A stretch of 64,000 nucleotides of DNA from Lysobacteraceae bacterium (GTDB lineage: Bacteria; Pseudomonadota; Gammaproteobacteria; Xanthomonadales; Rhodanobacteraceae), in the NCBI GenBank assembly GCA_004143945.1, contig SEHB01000001.1, positions 248,001 to 312,000 of the forward strand. The letters run 5' to 3'. How positions within the stretch are numbered: position 1 is the first letter of the stretch; every line of letters begins with the position of its first letter. The translations under genes were made by a program, and so were the position numbers. This document shows, in pieces, positions 16,629-25,228 of this stretch. The notes under the pieces are model-generated. The model saw nothing but the letters and a program-made list of their open reading frames with translations. It made no database searches and had not been told where the DNA came from.

Positions 16629-18506
16629 ATGACCATCAACCGCAAGGCCCTGTCGGGCTCCGCACTGGCCGTGCTCGCCGTGCTGTTCGTCGCGCTGCTG
16701 CTGCTCGTCGATTTCGCGTTCCGCGGCGCGCGCGTGGACCTCACGCACAACCGGCTCTATACGCTGTCGGACGGCACGCGCAACATCCTTTCGTCGATCG
16801 ACGAGCCGATCAACCTGTACCTGTTCTACTCCGATCGCGCGACGCGCGACCTGCCGCAGCTGCGCACCTACTTCACGCGCGTGCGCGAGATGCTGCAGGA
16901 AATGGAATCGCGTTCGGGCGGCAAGCTGCGGCTCGAGGTCATCGATCCGCTGCCGTTCTCGGAGGACGAGGACCGCGCGACCAGCTTCGGCCTGCAGGCG
17001 GTGCCGCTCTCGGCGGCCGGCGACAAGGTGTTCTTCGGCCTCGCCGGCACCAACTCCACCGATGGCCAGGCCGCGATCCCGTTCCTGCAGCCGGACAAGG
17101 AAGCCTTCCTCGAGTACGACGTCGCCAAGCTCATCCACGAGCTCGAGTCGCCCGAGAAGCCGGTGGTCGGCCTGCTTTCGGGCCTTCCCCTCGCCGCCGG
17201 CTTCGATCCGCAGACGCGGCAGATGCGCCAGCCGTGGGCGGTCGAGCAGCAGTGGTCGCAGCTGTTCGAGATGCGCACGCTCGATGCGTCGACGCTGAAG
17301 GAGATCGACAAGGCGATCGACGTGCTCGTGGTCGTGCATCCGAAGCAGCTCAGCGACGATGCGCAGTACGCGATCGACCAGTTCGTGCTGCGCGGCGGCC
17401 ATCTGCTCGCGTTCGTCGATCCGAATGCGGAGCTCGACGACAGCGGCGCCGACCCGCAGAACCCGATGGCCGCGATGATGGCGGACAAGTCGTCGGACCT
17501 CCCGAGGCTCCTGAAGGCCTGGGGCGTCGAGTACGACCCGCAGCGCGTCGTGCTCGATCGCGCGCGCGCGGTCGCGGTCAGCGTCGCGGAAGGCGCGCCG
17601 CCGGTTCGCCATCCGGGCATCCTCGGCTTGACCGCGGCCGAGCTCAACCACGACGACGTGGTCACCTCGAACCTCGACAGCGTGAACCTCGCGTCGACGG
17701 GCTTCTTCGAGCTCTCTGGCGACGCGAAGGACGTGCGGCTCGATCCACTGATCCAGACCAGCTCCGACGCGATGGCGGTACCGGCCGAGCGTCTCAGGAT
17801 GCTGCCCGATCCGTCCGCGTTGCTGGCGGGCTACCAGCCGTCCGGCACGCCGTACGTGGTCGCTGCGCGGCTCTCGGGCAAGCTCCGCAGCGCGTTCCCG
17901 GAGCGCAAGGACGCGGGCAGCCTGGCCGAATCGAGTGGCGAGAGCCAGGTCGTGCTGGTCGCCGACACCGACATCCTCAGTGATCGCCTGTGGGTGCAGA
18001 TCCGGCCGTTCTTCGGCCAGCAGATCATGAATGCGTTCGCCGACAACGGCGACTTCGCGGTCAACGCGCTCGACAACATGGCCGGTTCGGGGGACCTGAT
18101 CTCGGTGCGCGGACGCGCGACCTCGCAGCGGCCGTTCTCGACCGTCGAGGCGCTGCGCCGCGGCGCCGACGAGCGCTTCCGCGCGAAGGAGCGTGAGCTG
18201 CAGCAGGAGCTGTCCGAGACCGAGCGCAAGTTGACCGAACTGCAGAGCGAGAAGAGCGGTGACCAGGCGCAGATCCTGTCGCCCGAGCAGAAGGCGGAAC
18301 TGGACAAGTTCGTCGAACGCAAGCTCGAGATCCGCAAGGAACTGCGCCAAGTCCGGCGCCAGCTCGATGCCGAGATCGAATCGCTGGGCACCCGCCTCAA
18401 GGTCGTCAACATCGTGCTGATGCCGCTGCTCGTGACGCTTGCCGCGCTCGCATTCGCGTGGTGGCGCAACCAGCGTCGTCGCCAGGCGCGGGGAGCACGC
18501 GCATGA
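16629..18506 (+). CDS. GldG-like ABC auxiliary protein
   Basis: A 625-residue protein anchored by an N-terminal membrane segment (about 11-31) and a second one at the C-terminus (about 593-613). The large domain between them is probably periplasmic. The start VDLTHNRLYTLSDGTRNIL is the hallmark of the ABC-auxiliary (GldG/IFT52-like) family. The stretch before the last membrane segment (about 515-590) is Glu/Lys/Gln-rich and strongly coiled-coil. It lies 13 bases after the permease and overlaps the DUF4340 gene by four bases. It probably helps the exporter engage an extracytoplasmic partner or substrate. Confidence 0.9.
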   Translation: MTINRKALSGSALAVLAVLFVALLLLVDFAFRGARVDLTHNRLYTLSDGTRNILSSIDEPINLYLFYSDRATRDLPQLRTYFTRVREMLQEMESRSGGKLRLEVIDPLPFSEDEDRATSFGLQAVPLSAAGDKVFFGLAGTNSTDGQAAIPFLQPDKEAFLEYDVAKLIHELESPEKPVVGLLSGLPLAAGFDPQTRQMRQPWAVEQQWSQLFEMRTLDASTLKEIDKAIDVLVVVHPKQLSDDAQYAIDQFVLRGGHLLAFVDPNAELDDSGADPQNPMAAMMADKSSDLPRLLKAWGVEYDPQRVVLDRARAVAVSVAEGAPPVRHPGILGLTAAELNHDDVVTSNLDSVNLASTGFFELSGDAKDVRLDPLIQTSSDAMAVPAERLRMLPDPSALLAGYQPSGTPYVVAARLSGKLRSAFPERKDAGSLAESSGESQVVLVADTDILSDRLWVQIRPFFGQQIMNAFADNGDFAVNALDNMAGSGDLISVRGRATSQRPFSTVEALRRGADERFRAKERELQQELSETERKLTELQSEKSGDQAQILSPEQKAELDKFVERKLEIRKELRQVRRQLDAEIESLGTRLKVVNIVLMPLLVTLAALAFAWWRNQRRRQARGARA

Positions 18507-19726
18507 ACCGCAAGACATTGATCGGACTGGCCGTCGCGACGGCCATCGCGCTCACCATCGCGGTGATGCTGCAGTTCTCGCAGCAGCCGCGCAGCAGCGA
18601 TGACGAGGGCAGGCCGAGCGAGGCGCTCGCACCGACGCTCGCCGGGCACGTCAACGACATCGACAAGCTCGTCGTGACCGGAGCGGGCGGCAAGGTGATC
18701 GCGACGCTCGTGCGCGGAGACGGCGGCTGGACGCTGCAGGAGAAGGGCGGCTACGCGGTCGACACCGGCAAGTTGCGCGCGTTCCTGCTCAAGCTCGCCG
18801 ACTCGAAGCGGCTCGAGCCGAAGACCGCGGACGCGGCGCGGCACGCCGCGCTCGGCGTCGAGGACGTCGCCGCGGCCGATGCCAAGGGCGTGCTCGTCGA
18901 ACTCGGCGGGCTCGCGCAGCCGCTGCGGCTGGTCGTCGGCGAAAGCAGCACGCGCGGCGGCAACACCTTCGTGCGCTTCGCCGACGAGGCGCAGAGCTGG
19001 CTCGCATCGGGCCTGCTCGCGCCCGAAGAGACCGCGGCCGACTGGCTCGCGCGCGACCTCGTCGACATCGACGCCGCGCGCGTCGCACAGGTCGAGCTCA
19101 CGGCGCCGGACGGGAGTTCGGTCAAGGTGTCGAAGTCGGCCGAAGGCGACGCCGATTTCGCGCTCGCCGGCATCCCGAAGGGGCGTGAGGCGGGATCGGC
19201 TTACACGATCAACGGCCTCGCAGGCGCGCTCGATGGCGTGCGCTTCGACGACGTCTTGCCGGCGGGTGAAGCACCGCCGCCCGCGAACGCGCGCAAGGCA
19301 CGTTACGCGACGTTCGACGGCGTGGTCATCGATGCCGTCGCATGGGAGGCGGAGGGCAAGCACTACGCGCGTTTCGTCGCCGCGCTCGATGATGCACGCG
19401 CGGCATCGCACGCGGAATCCGCGGGCGCGTCCGCAACGACGCAAGCATCGGCAACAGGTGCCGACGCGGACGCGAAGCAGAACGACGCACCCGCCGAAGG
19501 TGCGCCCGCGGCGGCCCCCGAGCCCGGGTCCGCGCCGGCGAAGGATCCGCAGGCGCGTCTTGCGGGCGTCCGCGAGGAAGTCGCCTCGCTGCAGCGGCGC
19601 TTCGATGGGTGGACCTTCGTGGTGCCGGCCTACAAGTACGCCGCGCTCGACAAGTCCCTCGAGGACCTGCTGAAGCCGGTCGAGTCCGCGAAGCCTGCGG
19701 CCGGCAAGGCGGGCGCGAAAAAGTAG
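18503..19726 (+). CDS. DUF4340 membrane-anchored protein
   Basis: A 407-residue protein with one N-terminal membrane anchor (about 5-24) and a periplasmic domain matching DUF4340, the usual partner of GldG-like proteins. Motifs include DKLVVTGAGGKVIATLVRGDGGW and ADWLARDLVDIDAARVAQVEL. A low-complexity Ala/Pro/Glu/Asp-rich insert (about 300-345) splits the last part. The ATG overlaps the GldG-like stop by four bases. It is the last gene of the ABC operon and a strong hairpin follows ten bases later. Confidence 0.88.
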   Translation: MNRKTLIGLAVATAIALTIAVMLQFSQQPRSSDDEGRPSEALAPTLAGHVNDIDKLVVTGAGGKVIATLVRGDGGWTLQEKGGYAVDTGKLRAFLLKLADSKRLEPKTADAARHAALGVEDVAAADAKGVLVELGGLAQPLRLVVGESSTRGGNTFVRFADEAQSWLASGLLAPEETAADWLARDLVDIDAARVAQVELTAPDGSSVKVSKSAEGDADFALAGIPKGREAGSAYTINGLAGALDGVRFDDVLPAGEAPPPANARKARYATFDGVVIDAVAWEAEGKHYARFVAALDDARAASHAESAGASATTQASATGADADAKQNDAPAEGAPAAAPEPGSAPAKDPQARLAGVREEVASLQRRFDGWTFVVPAYKYAALDKSLEDLLKPVESAKPAAGKAGAKK

Positions 19727-19735
19727 CACGCGTAC

Positions 19736-19763
19736 GCCGCGCCGCTGCTGCAGGCGGCGCGGC
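19736..19763. terminator. Perfect 10-bp hairpin after the ABC operon
   Basis: GCCGCGCCGC and its exact complement GCGGCGCGGC face each other across an 8-base loop, ten bases after the DUF4340 stop. There is no T tract, so it may slow or protect transcript ends without being a full intrinsic terminator. It lies within the leader of the DUF423 gene. Confidence 0.5.
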
Positions 19764-19783
19764 ATGTGATCGACGGAGGCGCC

Positions 19784-20191
19784 ATGTCGCAGCGTTTCGC
19801 AGGCGGATGCGTGGTGATTGCCGCAGTGGCCGGTGCGAGCGCGGTCGCAGCAGGCGCCTTCGGTTCCCACGGCCTGCGCGAGGTGCTCGACGAAGCGTCG
19901 CGCGCGACGTGGCGCACCGCGGTCGACTACCACGCCTGGCACGCGTTCGCGCTGCTCGCCACCGGGCTGCTCGCGCGTGCGCGGAGCTCGCCGGCGCTGC
20001 GTTCGGCAGCCGTCGCGTTCGTGCTCGGCATCGTCGTGTTCAGCGGTAGCCTCTATGCGCTCGCGCTTGGCGCGCCGCGCATGATCGGGACGATGGCGCC
20101 GTTGGGCGGTCTGGCCTTCGTCGCGGGCTGGGTCGCGCTCGCGGTCGAAGGCTGGCGCATGGCGCGTTCGAATCCGGAGCCTGTGCCATGA
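19784..20191 (+). CDS. DUF423 family membrane protein
   Basis: A 135-residue protein with four hydrophobic segments and the DUF423 hallmark GAFGSHGLRE near residue 30, plus FSGSLYALAL and MAPLGGLAFVAGW. The family (YgdD-like) has no assigned function. I start at the ATG at 19784, preceded by GGAGG; an in-frame GTG six codons earlier lies inside the hairpin region. Confidence 0.9.
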   Translation: MSQRFAGGCVVIAAVAGASAVAAGAFGSHGLREVLDEASRATWRTAVDYHAWHAFALLATGLLARARSSPALRSAAVAFVLGIVVFSGSLYALALGAPRMIGTMAPLGGLAFVAGWVALAVEGWRMARSNPEPVP

Positions 20192-20327
20192 GCGCGCCGC
20201 AGGCGTCGTCTGCACCACGTCGAACCGGCATTGCGCCGCGAAGGTTCGTCGGGAGGGTCGTGGCCACTCCCGCAGAGATCCTGTGCACTCGGCGATGCAT
20301 CGCGACGCGGCAGCGCCGGCCGCGCGT

Positions 20328-20909
20328 TCAGCGACTTCGCCAGCACCAGTGCCAGGGCTCGTAGGCGATGCCATGGCGGTTGTCGCGCGCGTAGGACAGG
20401 TGGAACCGGAAGCGGCCTGCCTCGCGCATCAGCCACGCGAATGCAGGCGAGTGCTCGAATGCCTCTTCGAGCGCGGGGTACCCCGGCGTCGTGAGGTCGA
20501 GTGCGCGCCCGCTGTGGTGTTCGCTGTAACCCGGCGCGGCGCTCACCGCGAGGATCTGCTCGATCGACTCGCCGCGCTCGCGCTTGCGTTGCAGGATGCC
20601 GAGTTGGTAACTGGCCGAACGGAACGCGGAGACGACGTCGAGGACGACGCCATCGTCGAGCGCCGATGCGTGCATGCGCAGGAACGCGCGCGCGGCGCGC
20701 GGTTCGAGCCATTGCACGCGTCCGTGGACATCGGTTCCGATCGGTGTGAGCGCACGCGGCTCGCGCTGCAGTCGCAGCGCGCGCGTGCGACCGTAGTCGC
20801 GCGGTACGCCGAGCTCGCGTGCGGCCGCGACGGCGAGCGCGCGTTGCGCAGCATCACAGCGCGCCGGGGCGGTCGCATCGGCGACCGGAACGCGTCCCGC
20901 ACGTGTCAC
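20328..20909 (-). CDS. D-alanyl-D-alanine carboxypeptidase, VanY-like (M15B)
   Basis: A 193-residue zinc peptidase domain of the M15B family. Zinc and catalytic motifs are VVSAFRSASYQ, then SEHHSGRALDL (SxHxxGxAxD type) and YEPWHW at the end. The start is taken as the GTG at 20909, which overlaps the stop of the preceding DUF3887 gene by four bases (GTGA). With this start no signal peptide is seen, so it may act in the cytoplasm, for instance in muropeptide recycling, unless the true start lies further upstream. Confidence 0.87.
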   Translation of the reverse strand: MTRAGRVPVADATAPARCDAAQRALAVAAARELGVPRDYGRTRALRLQREPRALTPIGTDVHGRVQWLEPRAARAFLRMHASALDDGVVLDVVSAFRSASYQLGILQRKRERGESIEQILAVSAAPGYSEHHSGRALDLTTPGYPALEEAFEHSPAFAWLMREAGRFRFHLSYARDNRHGIAYEPWHWCWRSR

Positions 20910-21568
20910 GGCGTCGCGAGCCGCAGTGGCTTGACGTAGAAGCCCGCGATTCGCCCATCGCTCCCGCACGAGGTCTGGGCATAGAGGTTCGCCTTCTCGA
21001 ACACCAGCGGGATCGTGACGACGACGTAGCCCTCGTGCGTGCCCGGGTGCGACTGGCCGCGCGCGGTGAGCGCACCGAACTGGTCGAGCGAACGCCAGGC
21101 GTCGCGGAACTGCGCGACGGTCAGCGCGGCGTGCATCTTCGCATCGAAGTCGCGCGTCGCCTTGTCGAAATCGCCAGCCTGGGCCGCGTCGAGCAGTGCG
21201 CCCGCACGTGCAACGCAGGCATCGACCTGGCGCTTCTCCGCGTTGGCATCCTCGCCAGCGCGGCCCTTGGCGTCGACTTCCGGCGCTGCAGGCGCGGCCG
21301 CCGGGTCGGCCGGCGACTCGCCATCGTCCGCTGGAACCGGCGCCGGGTCGGACACTGGCGCTACGGCAGCGGGGGGTTCCGATTCCGGCGTCGCCGCGGC
21401 TGCCTGCGGGGCCGGCGCGCCGTCGTCGTCGGTGGCCTTGCCGTCCTTCGCGCGCGCCAGCGCATCGACGTCGATGTCCGCGGCGGGCAGCGGTTGCGCG
21501 TCCTGCGCCACGGCGGCGAGCGGGAAGGAGGCGAGCAGCGCGGACAAGGCGAGGCGGGTGATGGACAT
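20906..21568 (-). CDS. Secreted DUF3887-like protein
   Basis: A 220-residue exported protein with a signal peptide ending near AAVAQ. A long Ala/Pro/Asp/Glu-rich disordered linker (about 25-100) leads to a C-terminal domain with AQAGDFDKATRDFDAKMHAALT and FGALTARGQS. These match the DUF3887/NTF2-like pattern of small exported binding domains. It is translationally coupled to the VanY-like gene downstream, suggesting an envelope role. The ATG at 21568 opens directly on the signal peptide. Confidence 0.75.
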   Translation of the reverse strand: MSITRLALSALLASFPLAAVAQDAQPLPAADIDVDALARAKDGKATDDDGAPAPQAAAATPESEPPAAVAPVSDPAPVPADDGESPADPAAAPAAPEVDAKGRAGEDANAEKRQVDACVARAGALLDAAQAGDFDKATRDFDAKMHAALTVAQFRDAWRSLDQFGALTARGQSHPGTHEGYVVVTIPLVFEKANLYAQTSCGSDGRIAGFYVKPLRLATP

Positions 21569-21645
21569 GGATCGGTCTCCGGTGCCGGAACGTGGCCCGC
21601 GCACGCTAGCACGCGTGGGCCGATCCGCGCTGAATCGCGCGCCCC

Positions 21646-21828
21646 TCAGGGCGGATCGGCAGGCGCCTGCGCAGCGTCTTCGCGCAGGCGCCCGCGCTCG
21701 CGCAGCGCCTCGCGCAAGACGTACTCGATCTGCGCATTGAGCGAACGCAGTTCGTCCTCGGACCAGCGCTGCATCGCGTCGAGCACGGGTGCGCTGATCC
21801 TGAGTGGATAGGCCTTGCGCTCGGCCAC
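21646..21828 (-). CDS. Small ribbon-helix-helix (Arc-type) protein
   Basis: A 60-residue protein starting from a GTG four bases after the stop of the SPFH gene. Residues 1-45 ([20 protein letters not shown], then [16 protein letters not shown]) fit the Arc/MetJ ribbon-helix-helix pattern: one strand and two helices that bind DNA as a dimer. A short Arg/Ala-rich tail follows. The tight link to the SPFH gene, and the palindrome upstream of that gene, make autoregulation plausible. An alternative is that it acts as a small helical partner of the SPFH protein. Confidence 0.75.
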   Translation of the reverse strand: MAERKAYPLRISAPVLDAMQRWSEDELRSLNAQIEYVLREALRERGRLREDAAQAPADPP

Positions 21829-21832
21829 GGTC

Positions 21833-22711
21833 TCAACCCGTGTACAGCGTGCCGGTATTGACCACCGGCTGCGTGCCGCGTTCGCCGCACAGGACGACCA
21901 GCAGGTTGCTGACCATCGCCGCACGCCGTTCGTTGTCGAGGTCGACCACGCCGCGCTTGCCGAGTTCGGCGAGCGCCATCTCGACCATGCTGACCGCGCC
22001 TTCCACGATCCTCTCGCGCGCGGCGACGATGGCGCCGGCCTGCTGTCGCTGCAGCATCGCCTGCGCGATTTCCTGCGCGTAGGCGAGGTGGCTGATGCGT
22101 GCCTCGATCACCTTGACGCCGGCCTGCCCGAGCCGCTGCTGGATCTCGCTGCGCAGGTGCGCGTTGACCTCGTCGCCATGGCTGCGCAGCGAAGCCTCTT
22201 TCGGATCGTTCGCGTCGTAGGGATAGCTCTGCACCATCTGGCGCAGGGCCGCCTCGGACTGGATCTGCACGAAGTTCTCGTAGTCGTCCACGCAGAACAT
22301 CGCCTCGGCGGTGTCGACGACCTGCCAGACCACCACGGCCGCGACGTCGACCGGATTGCCGTCCGCGTCGTTGACCTTGAGCTTGCCCGATTCGAAGTTG
22401 CGCACGCGCAGGGAGATGCCGTGCTTGGTGAAGAACGGATTGGTCCAGTGCAGGCCCTCGTCTCGCACGGTACCGGTATAGCGACCGAACAACTGCAGGA
22501 CCTTGCCCTGGTTGGGCTGCACCTGGAAGAAACCCTTGTTGAGGAACATCAGCAAGGCGACCATCAGCGCGAACGGGAACAGCACGAACGAATGCGGCGC
22601 GGCCTGCGCCTGCACCGTCGTCACGATGGCGTAGCCGAGGAGCAGCCAGGCCACGATCAGGGCGAGGATCATCGGGATGCCGGGCAGCGCAAACCCGTTG
22701 CGTTCGTTCAT
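21833..22711 (-). CDS. SPFH/Band 7 (stomatin-like) membrane protein
   Basis: A 292-residue membrane protein with two adjacent N-terminal membrane segments (about 11-36 and 41-62) followed by a Band 7 domain: [72 protein letters not shown]. The C-terminal helices resemble the flotillin/stomatin oligomerisation region. Such proteins form large membrane-bound rings that organise membrane domains or proteases. Its ribosome binding site GGAGGAGG is inside a perfect hairpin (22718-22741). The RHH gene follows after four bases. Confidence 0.92.
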   Translation of the reverse strand: MNERNGFALPGIPMILALIVAWLLLGYAIVTTVQAQAAPHSFVLFPFALMVALLMFLNKGFFQVQPNQGKVLQLFGRYTGTVRDEGLHWTNPFFTKHGISLRVRNFESGKLKVNDADGNPVDVAAVVVWQVVDTAEAMFCVDDYENFVQIQSEAALRQMVQSYPYDANDPKEASLRSHGDEVNAHLRSEIQQRLGQAGVKVIEARISHLAYAQEIAQAMLQRQQAGAIVAARERIVEGAVSMVEMALAELGKRGVVDLDNERRAAMVSNLLVVLCGERGTQPVVNTGTLYTG

Positions 22712-22717
22712 CGTGCA

Positions 22718-22741
22718 CCTCCTCCGGTAGTCCGGAGGAGG
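22718..22741 (-). promoter_or_regulatory. Perfect hairpin enclosing the SPFH ribosome binding site
   Basis: In the mRNA, CCUCCUCCGG pairs exactly with CCGGAGGAGG across the four-base loop ACUA. The 3' arm is the Shine-Dalgarno sequence, seven bases before the SPFH start codon. A 10-bp fully GC-rich or near GC-rich stem should block ribosome access unless it is opened by a protein, a ligand, heat or the ribosome itself. As DNA the same sequence is an inverted repeat. Confidence 0.75.
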
Positions 22742-22757
22742 ATATCAAAGTGATATC
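22741..22757. promoter_or_regulatory. 17-bp palindrome upstream of the SPFH-RHH pair
   Basis: GATATCA-AAG-TGATATC is a perfect dyad of 7-bp arms in an otherwise very GC-rich sequence. It abuts the hairpin that masks the SPFH ribosome binding site. Position and AT-richness suggest an operator or a -10 region; the small RHH protein encoded downstream is the obvious candidate to bind it. Confidence 0.6.
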
Positions 22758-22777
22758 ACACGTGCCAAGCCTTGCGT

Positions 22778-23332
22778 TCAGCGGATTTCGGACGATCCGC
22801 GTCGCGGCGGCAGCATCCGCCGCAGCGTGTCGTCGCGCAGCAGGTAGTGGTGCGCAAGCCCAGCGGCTGCGTGCGCGATCGCAAGCCACATGAGGACGTC
22901 GCCCGCGGTTTCATGCCAGTCCTCGAAGTCCTCCGACAGCGCCTTGTCGACAGGCACGAGGCCCTGCAGTGGCAATCCGAGGAAGTCCCAGTCCTTGCCC
23001 GAAGTCGCCATCATCGCGATCCCGAGCAGGGGCACGGCGAGCACCAGCAGGTACAGGACCGCGTGCACGAGCCGCGCAACCAGGTCCTGCCAGTGCGCCG
23101 GAGGCGGCGTGATCGGTGGAACCGGGGCCCGCAACCTCACCAGCAGGCGCGGCAGCGTGAGCAGCAGCACCGCGATGCCGAACTGCATGTGGCCCCACTT
23201 GATGCCCTCGCGCAGCGCGGATCCGCGTTCGAACCAGCCGCGGGTTTCGATCAGGACCAGTGCGAGCGTGACCGCGAGCGCGACCAGCCAGTGCAAGCGC
23301 CTTGCCCAAGGGGTGTAGTGCGACGTGCCCAT
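22778..23332 (-). CDS. Cytochrome b561
   Basis: A 184-residue di-haem membrane cytochrome with four transmembrane helices. Likely haem-ligand histidines are in RRLHWLVAL (helix 1), RLVHAVLYLLVLAVPLLG (helix 3), and FEDWHETAGDVLMWLAIAHAAAG (helix 4); WGHMQFG follows the first helix. It belongs to the CybB group, which passes electrons from quinol to periplasmic acceptors and often scavenges superoxide. The ATG at 23332 has GGAGG at good spacing. It lies 66 bases upstream of the SPFH gene, on the same strand. Confidence 0.9.
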   Translation of the reverse strand: MGTSHYTPWARRLHWLVALAVTLALVLIETRGWFERGSALREGIKWGHMQFGIAVLLLTLPRLLVRLRAPVPPITPPPAHWQDLVARLVHAVLYLLVLAVPLLGIAMMATSGKDWDFLGLPLQGLVPVDKALSEDFEDWHETAGDVLMWLAIAHAAAGLAHHYLLRDDTLRRMLPPRRGSSEIR

Positions 23333-23419
23333 GACGACCTCCGAGTTGGCTTGGTCCATTGGATGCGCTCGCGCGCGTGCGCGTGATGCGGCAGGTCGCC
23401 GCACCGTGACGCCGCCGGT

Positions 23420-24877
23420 TCAGCGCGTCGTGTCGACGGGCACGCTGTCGGAGCGTTCGACGCTGATGCGCCCGAGCATGTCGAGTCCCGCGTAGAAGTG
23501 CCAGGGATCGCCATCGCCGGTCGCGAGCGCGATATGCGCCGCGTCGAAACCGTCCAGTGCGGCGTCGTAACCGCGCCAACGACCGTCGGTCCAGGCCTGG
23601 ACCCACGCGTGCGGCACGAACACCTGGTCGCGGCCGCCGAAGCCCGGCGCGTAGGCAAGGCCGTCGACGACGCGCGTCGGAATTCCGCTCGCGCGCGCGA
23701 GGGCCGCGAGCAGCACCGCGTGTTCGGTGCAGTCACCTTCGGGGGCGCGCACGACCTCGAGCGCGGAGGCGTAACCGACGTCGAGGCTCTTGGTCCGGAT
23801 GTAGTCGCGCACGAATGCCTCGAGGCGCTGCATGCGTTCGCCCGCCGTGGCGGCGCCTTCGGTCGCGCGTGCGGCGAGCGCGACCACTTCGGGCTCGGTG
23901 CTCTGCAGCCAGTCGTTGGGCGCGCGGTCGTCCGCGACCGGCGGCGCCTGGTGGCCCGCTTCGGCCTCGTCGCGGATCGTGACGATCCAGCGGTCACCCT
24001 CGCGCCGCACCTGCTGTTCGTCGGTGGTCGGCAGCGCCAGCGCGCCACCGTCGCGCGCCACCAGCGTGTGCCGCATCGTGCCGGACAGTTCCTGCGTCGA
24101 CAGCGCGCGCGGCGCGCGCGCGAGCGTGCGTTCGAACACGTCGGTGCCCTGGTTCGGCGCGGTCGCGCAGGCCCGGTCGCAGGCGAGCAGCACGAGGTCG
24201 ACACCCATCAGCGGCATCGTCATCTTGTGCACTGCCTGCTCCGCGTCGATCCAGACACGGCTCGTCATCGAGGCACCCGGGAACGCGATGACCTGCTGGA
24301 TCGGCACCAGCGTGCGCGCGCCGCCGGGCAGGTCCACGCGTTCCGCCGCGCCGACGCTGCCGTCGATGCGCACGCTCGTGAGGGTCGAGGGCTGGAACGT
24401 CAGCAGGGAATGGCGCGACCCGGGCGCGAGGCCCGCCCGCGCGGTCGCGAGGCGCTGGCCCTCGGCGAGCAGCGCACCACGCGGCCAGTCGATGCGGCGC
24501 GGCTGGCTGCCGCCGGCGCCGCGGATCGTGACCTCGGCGTGGTCGCCTTCGACGCGGCCTTCGGTCACGGTTTCCTGGTCCGACAGTCGCGTCGCGTTGC
24601 GGAACGAGATCGGCTCACCCGTCGGCGTCTCGACCGAGGTCTCGCTGCTGCCGAGCGCGATGCGCGTGCCTGCGCGGTCGAGCACGAGTTCGAGCGACTG
24701 CGTCGTCGTGACGGTGCCCGCGCGTTCCTCGCGCGTGGCCTCGAAGCTGCCGATCTTGCGGCCATCGAGCAACACCGTGAACCACTGCTGCGCCGGCGGA
24801 GCGGCGTGCAGCGCCGGAGCGACGGCGATGGCGGCGGCGAGTGCGAGGCAACGCAGGAGGAGAGCCATCGGCGGCAT
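23420..24877 (-). CDS. Exported transglutaminase-like protein
   Basis: A protein of about 485 residues with a signal peptide (MALLLRCLALAAAIAVAPAL) and an N-terminal beta-rich region that includes QQWFTVLLDGRKIGSFEATRE. A C-terminal transglutaminase-like domain has Cys383 in EGDCTEHAVLLAAL, the His in VPHAWVQAW and the Asp in GYDAALDG. The architecture matches periplasmic DUF3857/transglutaminase-type proteins of unknown substrate. Two nearby ATGs (24877 and 24868) are possible and neither has a strong ribosome binding site. Confidence 0.88.
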   Translation of the reverse strand: MPPMALLLRCLALAAAIAVAPALHAAPPAQQWFTVLLDGRKIGSFEATREERAGTVTTTQSLELVLDRAGTRIALGSSETSVETPTGEPISFRNATRLSDQETVTEGRVEGDHAEVTIRGAGGSQPRRIDWPRGALLAEGQRLATARAGLAPGSRHSLLTFQPSTLTSVRIDGSVGAAERVDLPGGARTLVPIQQVIAFPGASMTSRVWIDAEQAVHKMTMPLMGVDLVLLACDRACATAPNQGTDVFERTLARAPRALSTQELSGTMRHTLVARDGGALALPTTDEQQVRREGDRWIVTIRDEAEAGHQAPPVADDRAPNDWLQSTEPEVVALAARATEGAATAGERMQRLEAFVRDYIRTKSLDVGYASALEVVRAPEGDCTEHAVLLAALARASGIPTRVVDGLAYAPGFGGRDQVFVPHAWVQAWTDGRWRGYDAALDGFDAAHIALATGDGDPWHFYAGLDMLGRISVERSDSVPVDTTR

Positions 24878-25228
24878 CCGGGAGCACAAACGCTCATTGT
24901 GCCTCCAAAGCTTTCTGCGCGGAGCACGTCGGGCACGCGAGGGGGCAGGGAGCCCGTGCGAGCGCCGGGTTCCACTGTTCGAGCGACGGCGCGCGCTGCG
25001 GTCGAGCGCGCCGCGAACGGCGCGCTGCGCGCCCGGACTGGAGCAGCCTTCGACACGGAGCGCTCGGGCACACGGAGGAATCGGGGGCCCTTTGAATGGA
25101 CGATCTCCCCGGTGTGCTCCGTGGTTCAATCATTGGCATGACCGGTCCGGGGCCCTCAAGTGCGCGCCGCGTCCGCCGCCGGATCGGCCTCGACTACAAT
25201 CGCGCTCCCGTTCCCGAGGTCCACGCGC
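24878..25228. other. 351-base intergenic region between divergent genes
   Basis: This gap separates the transglutaminase gene (minus) and purT (plus). I see no convincing gene or RNA in it. The only clear signal is a TACAAT -10-like hexamer at 25195-25200 before purT. It is GC-rich throughout with several short palindromes of the kind expected by chance at this composition. Confidence 0.5.
25195..25200 (+). promoter_or_regulatory. -10-like element upstream of purT
   Basis: TACAAT followed by CGCGC, 29 bases before the purT start. It fits the TANNAT plus C/G-rich discriminator seen before several genes in this window. No good -35 element is visible. Confidence 0.4.

Noticed and set aside
19736-19763. 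Hairpin as a full intrinsic terminator
   Set aside because: No T tract follows and a gene on the same strand starts 21 bases later, so I list it only as a hairpin with modest confidence.
25100-25140. Faint similarity between 25100-25140 and 48600-48645 (shared CTCCGTG...TCAATC)
   Set aside because: The match is short and gapped, and no inverted or target-site structure supports a repeat.
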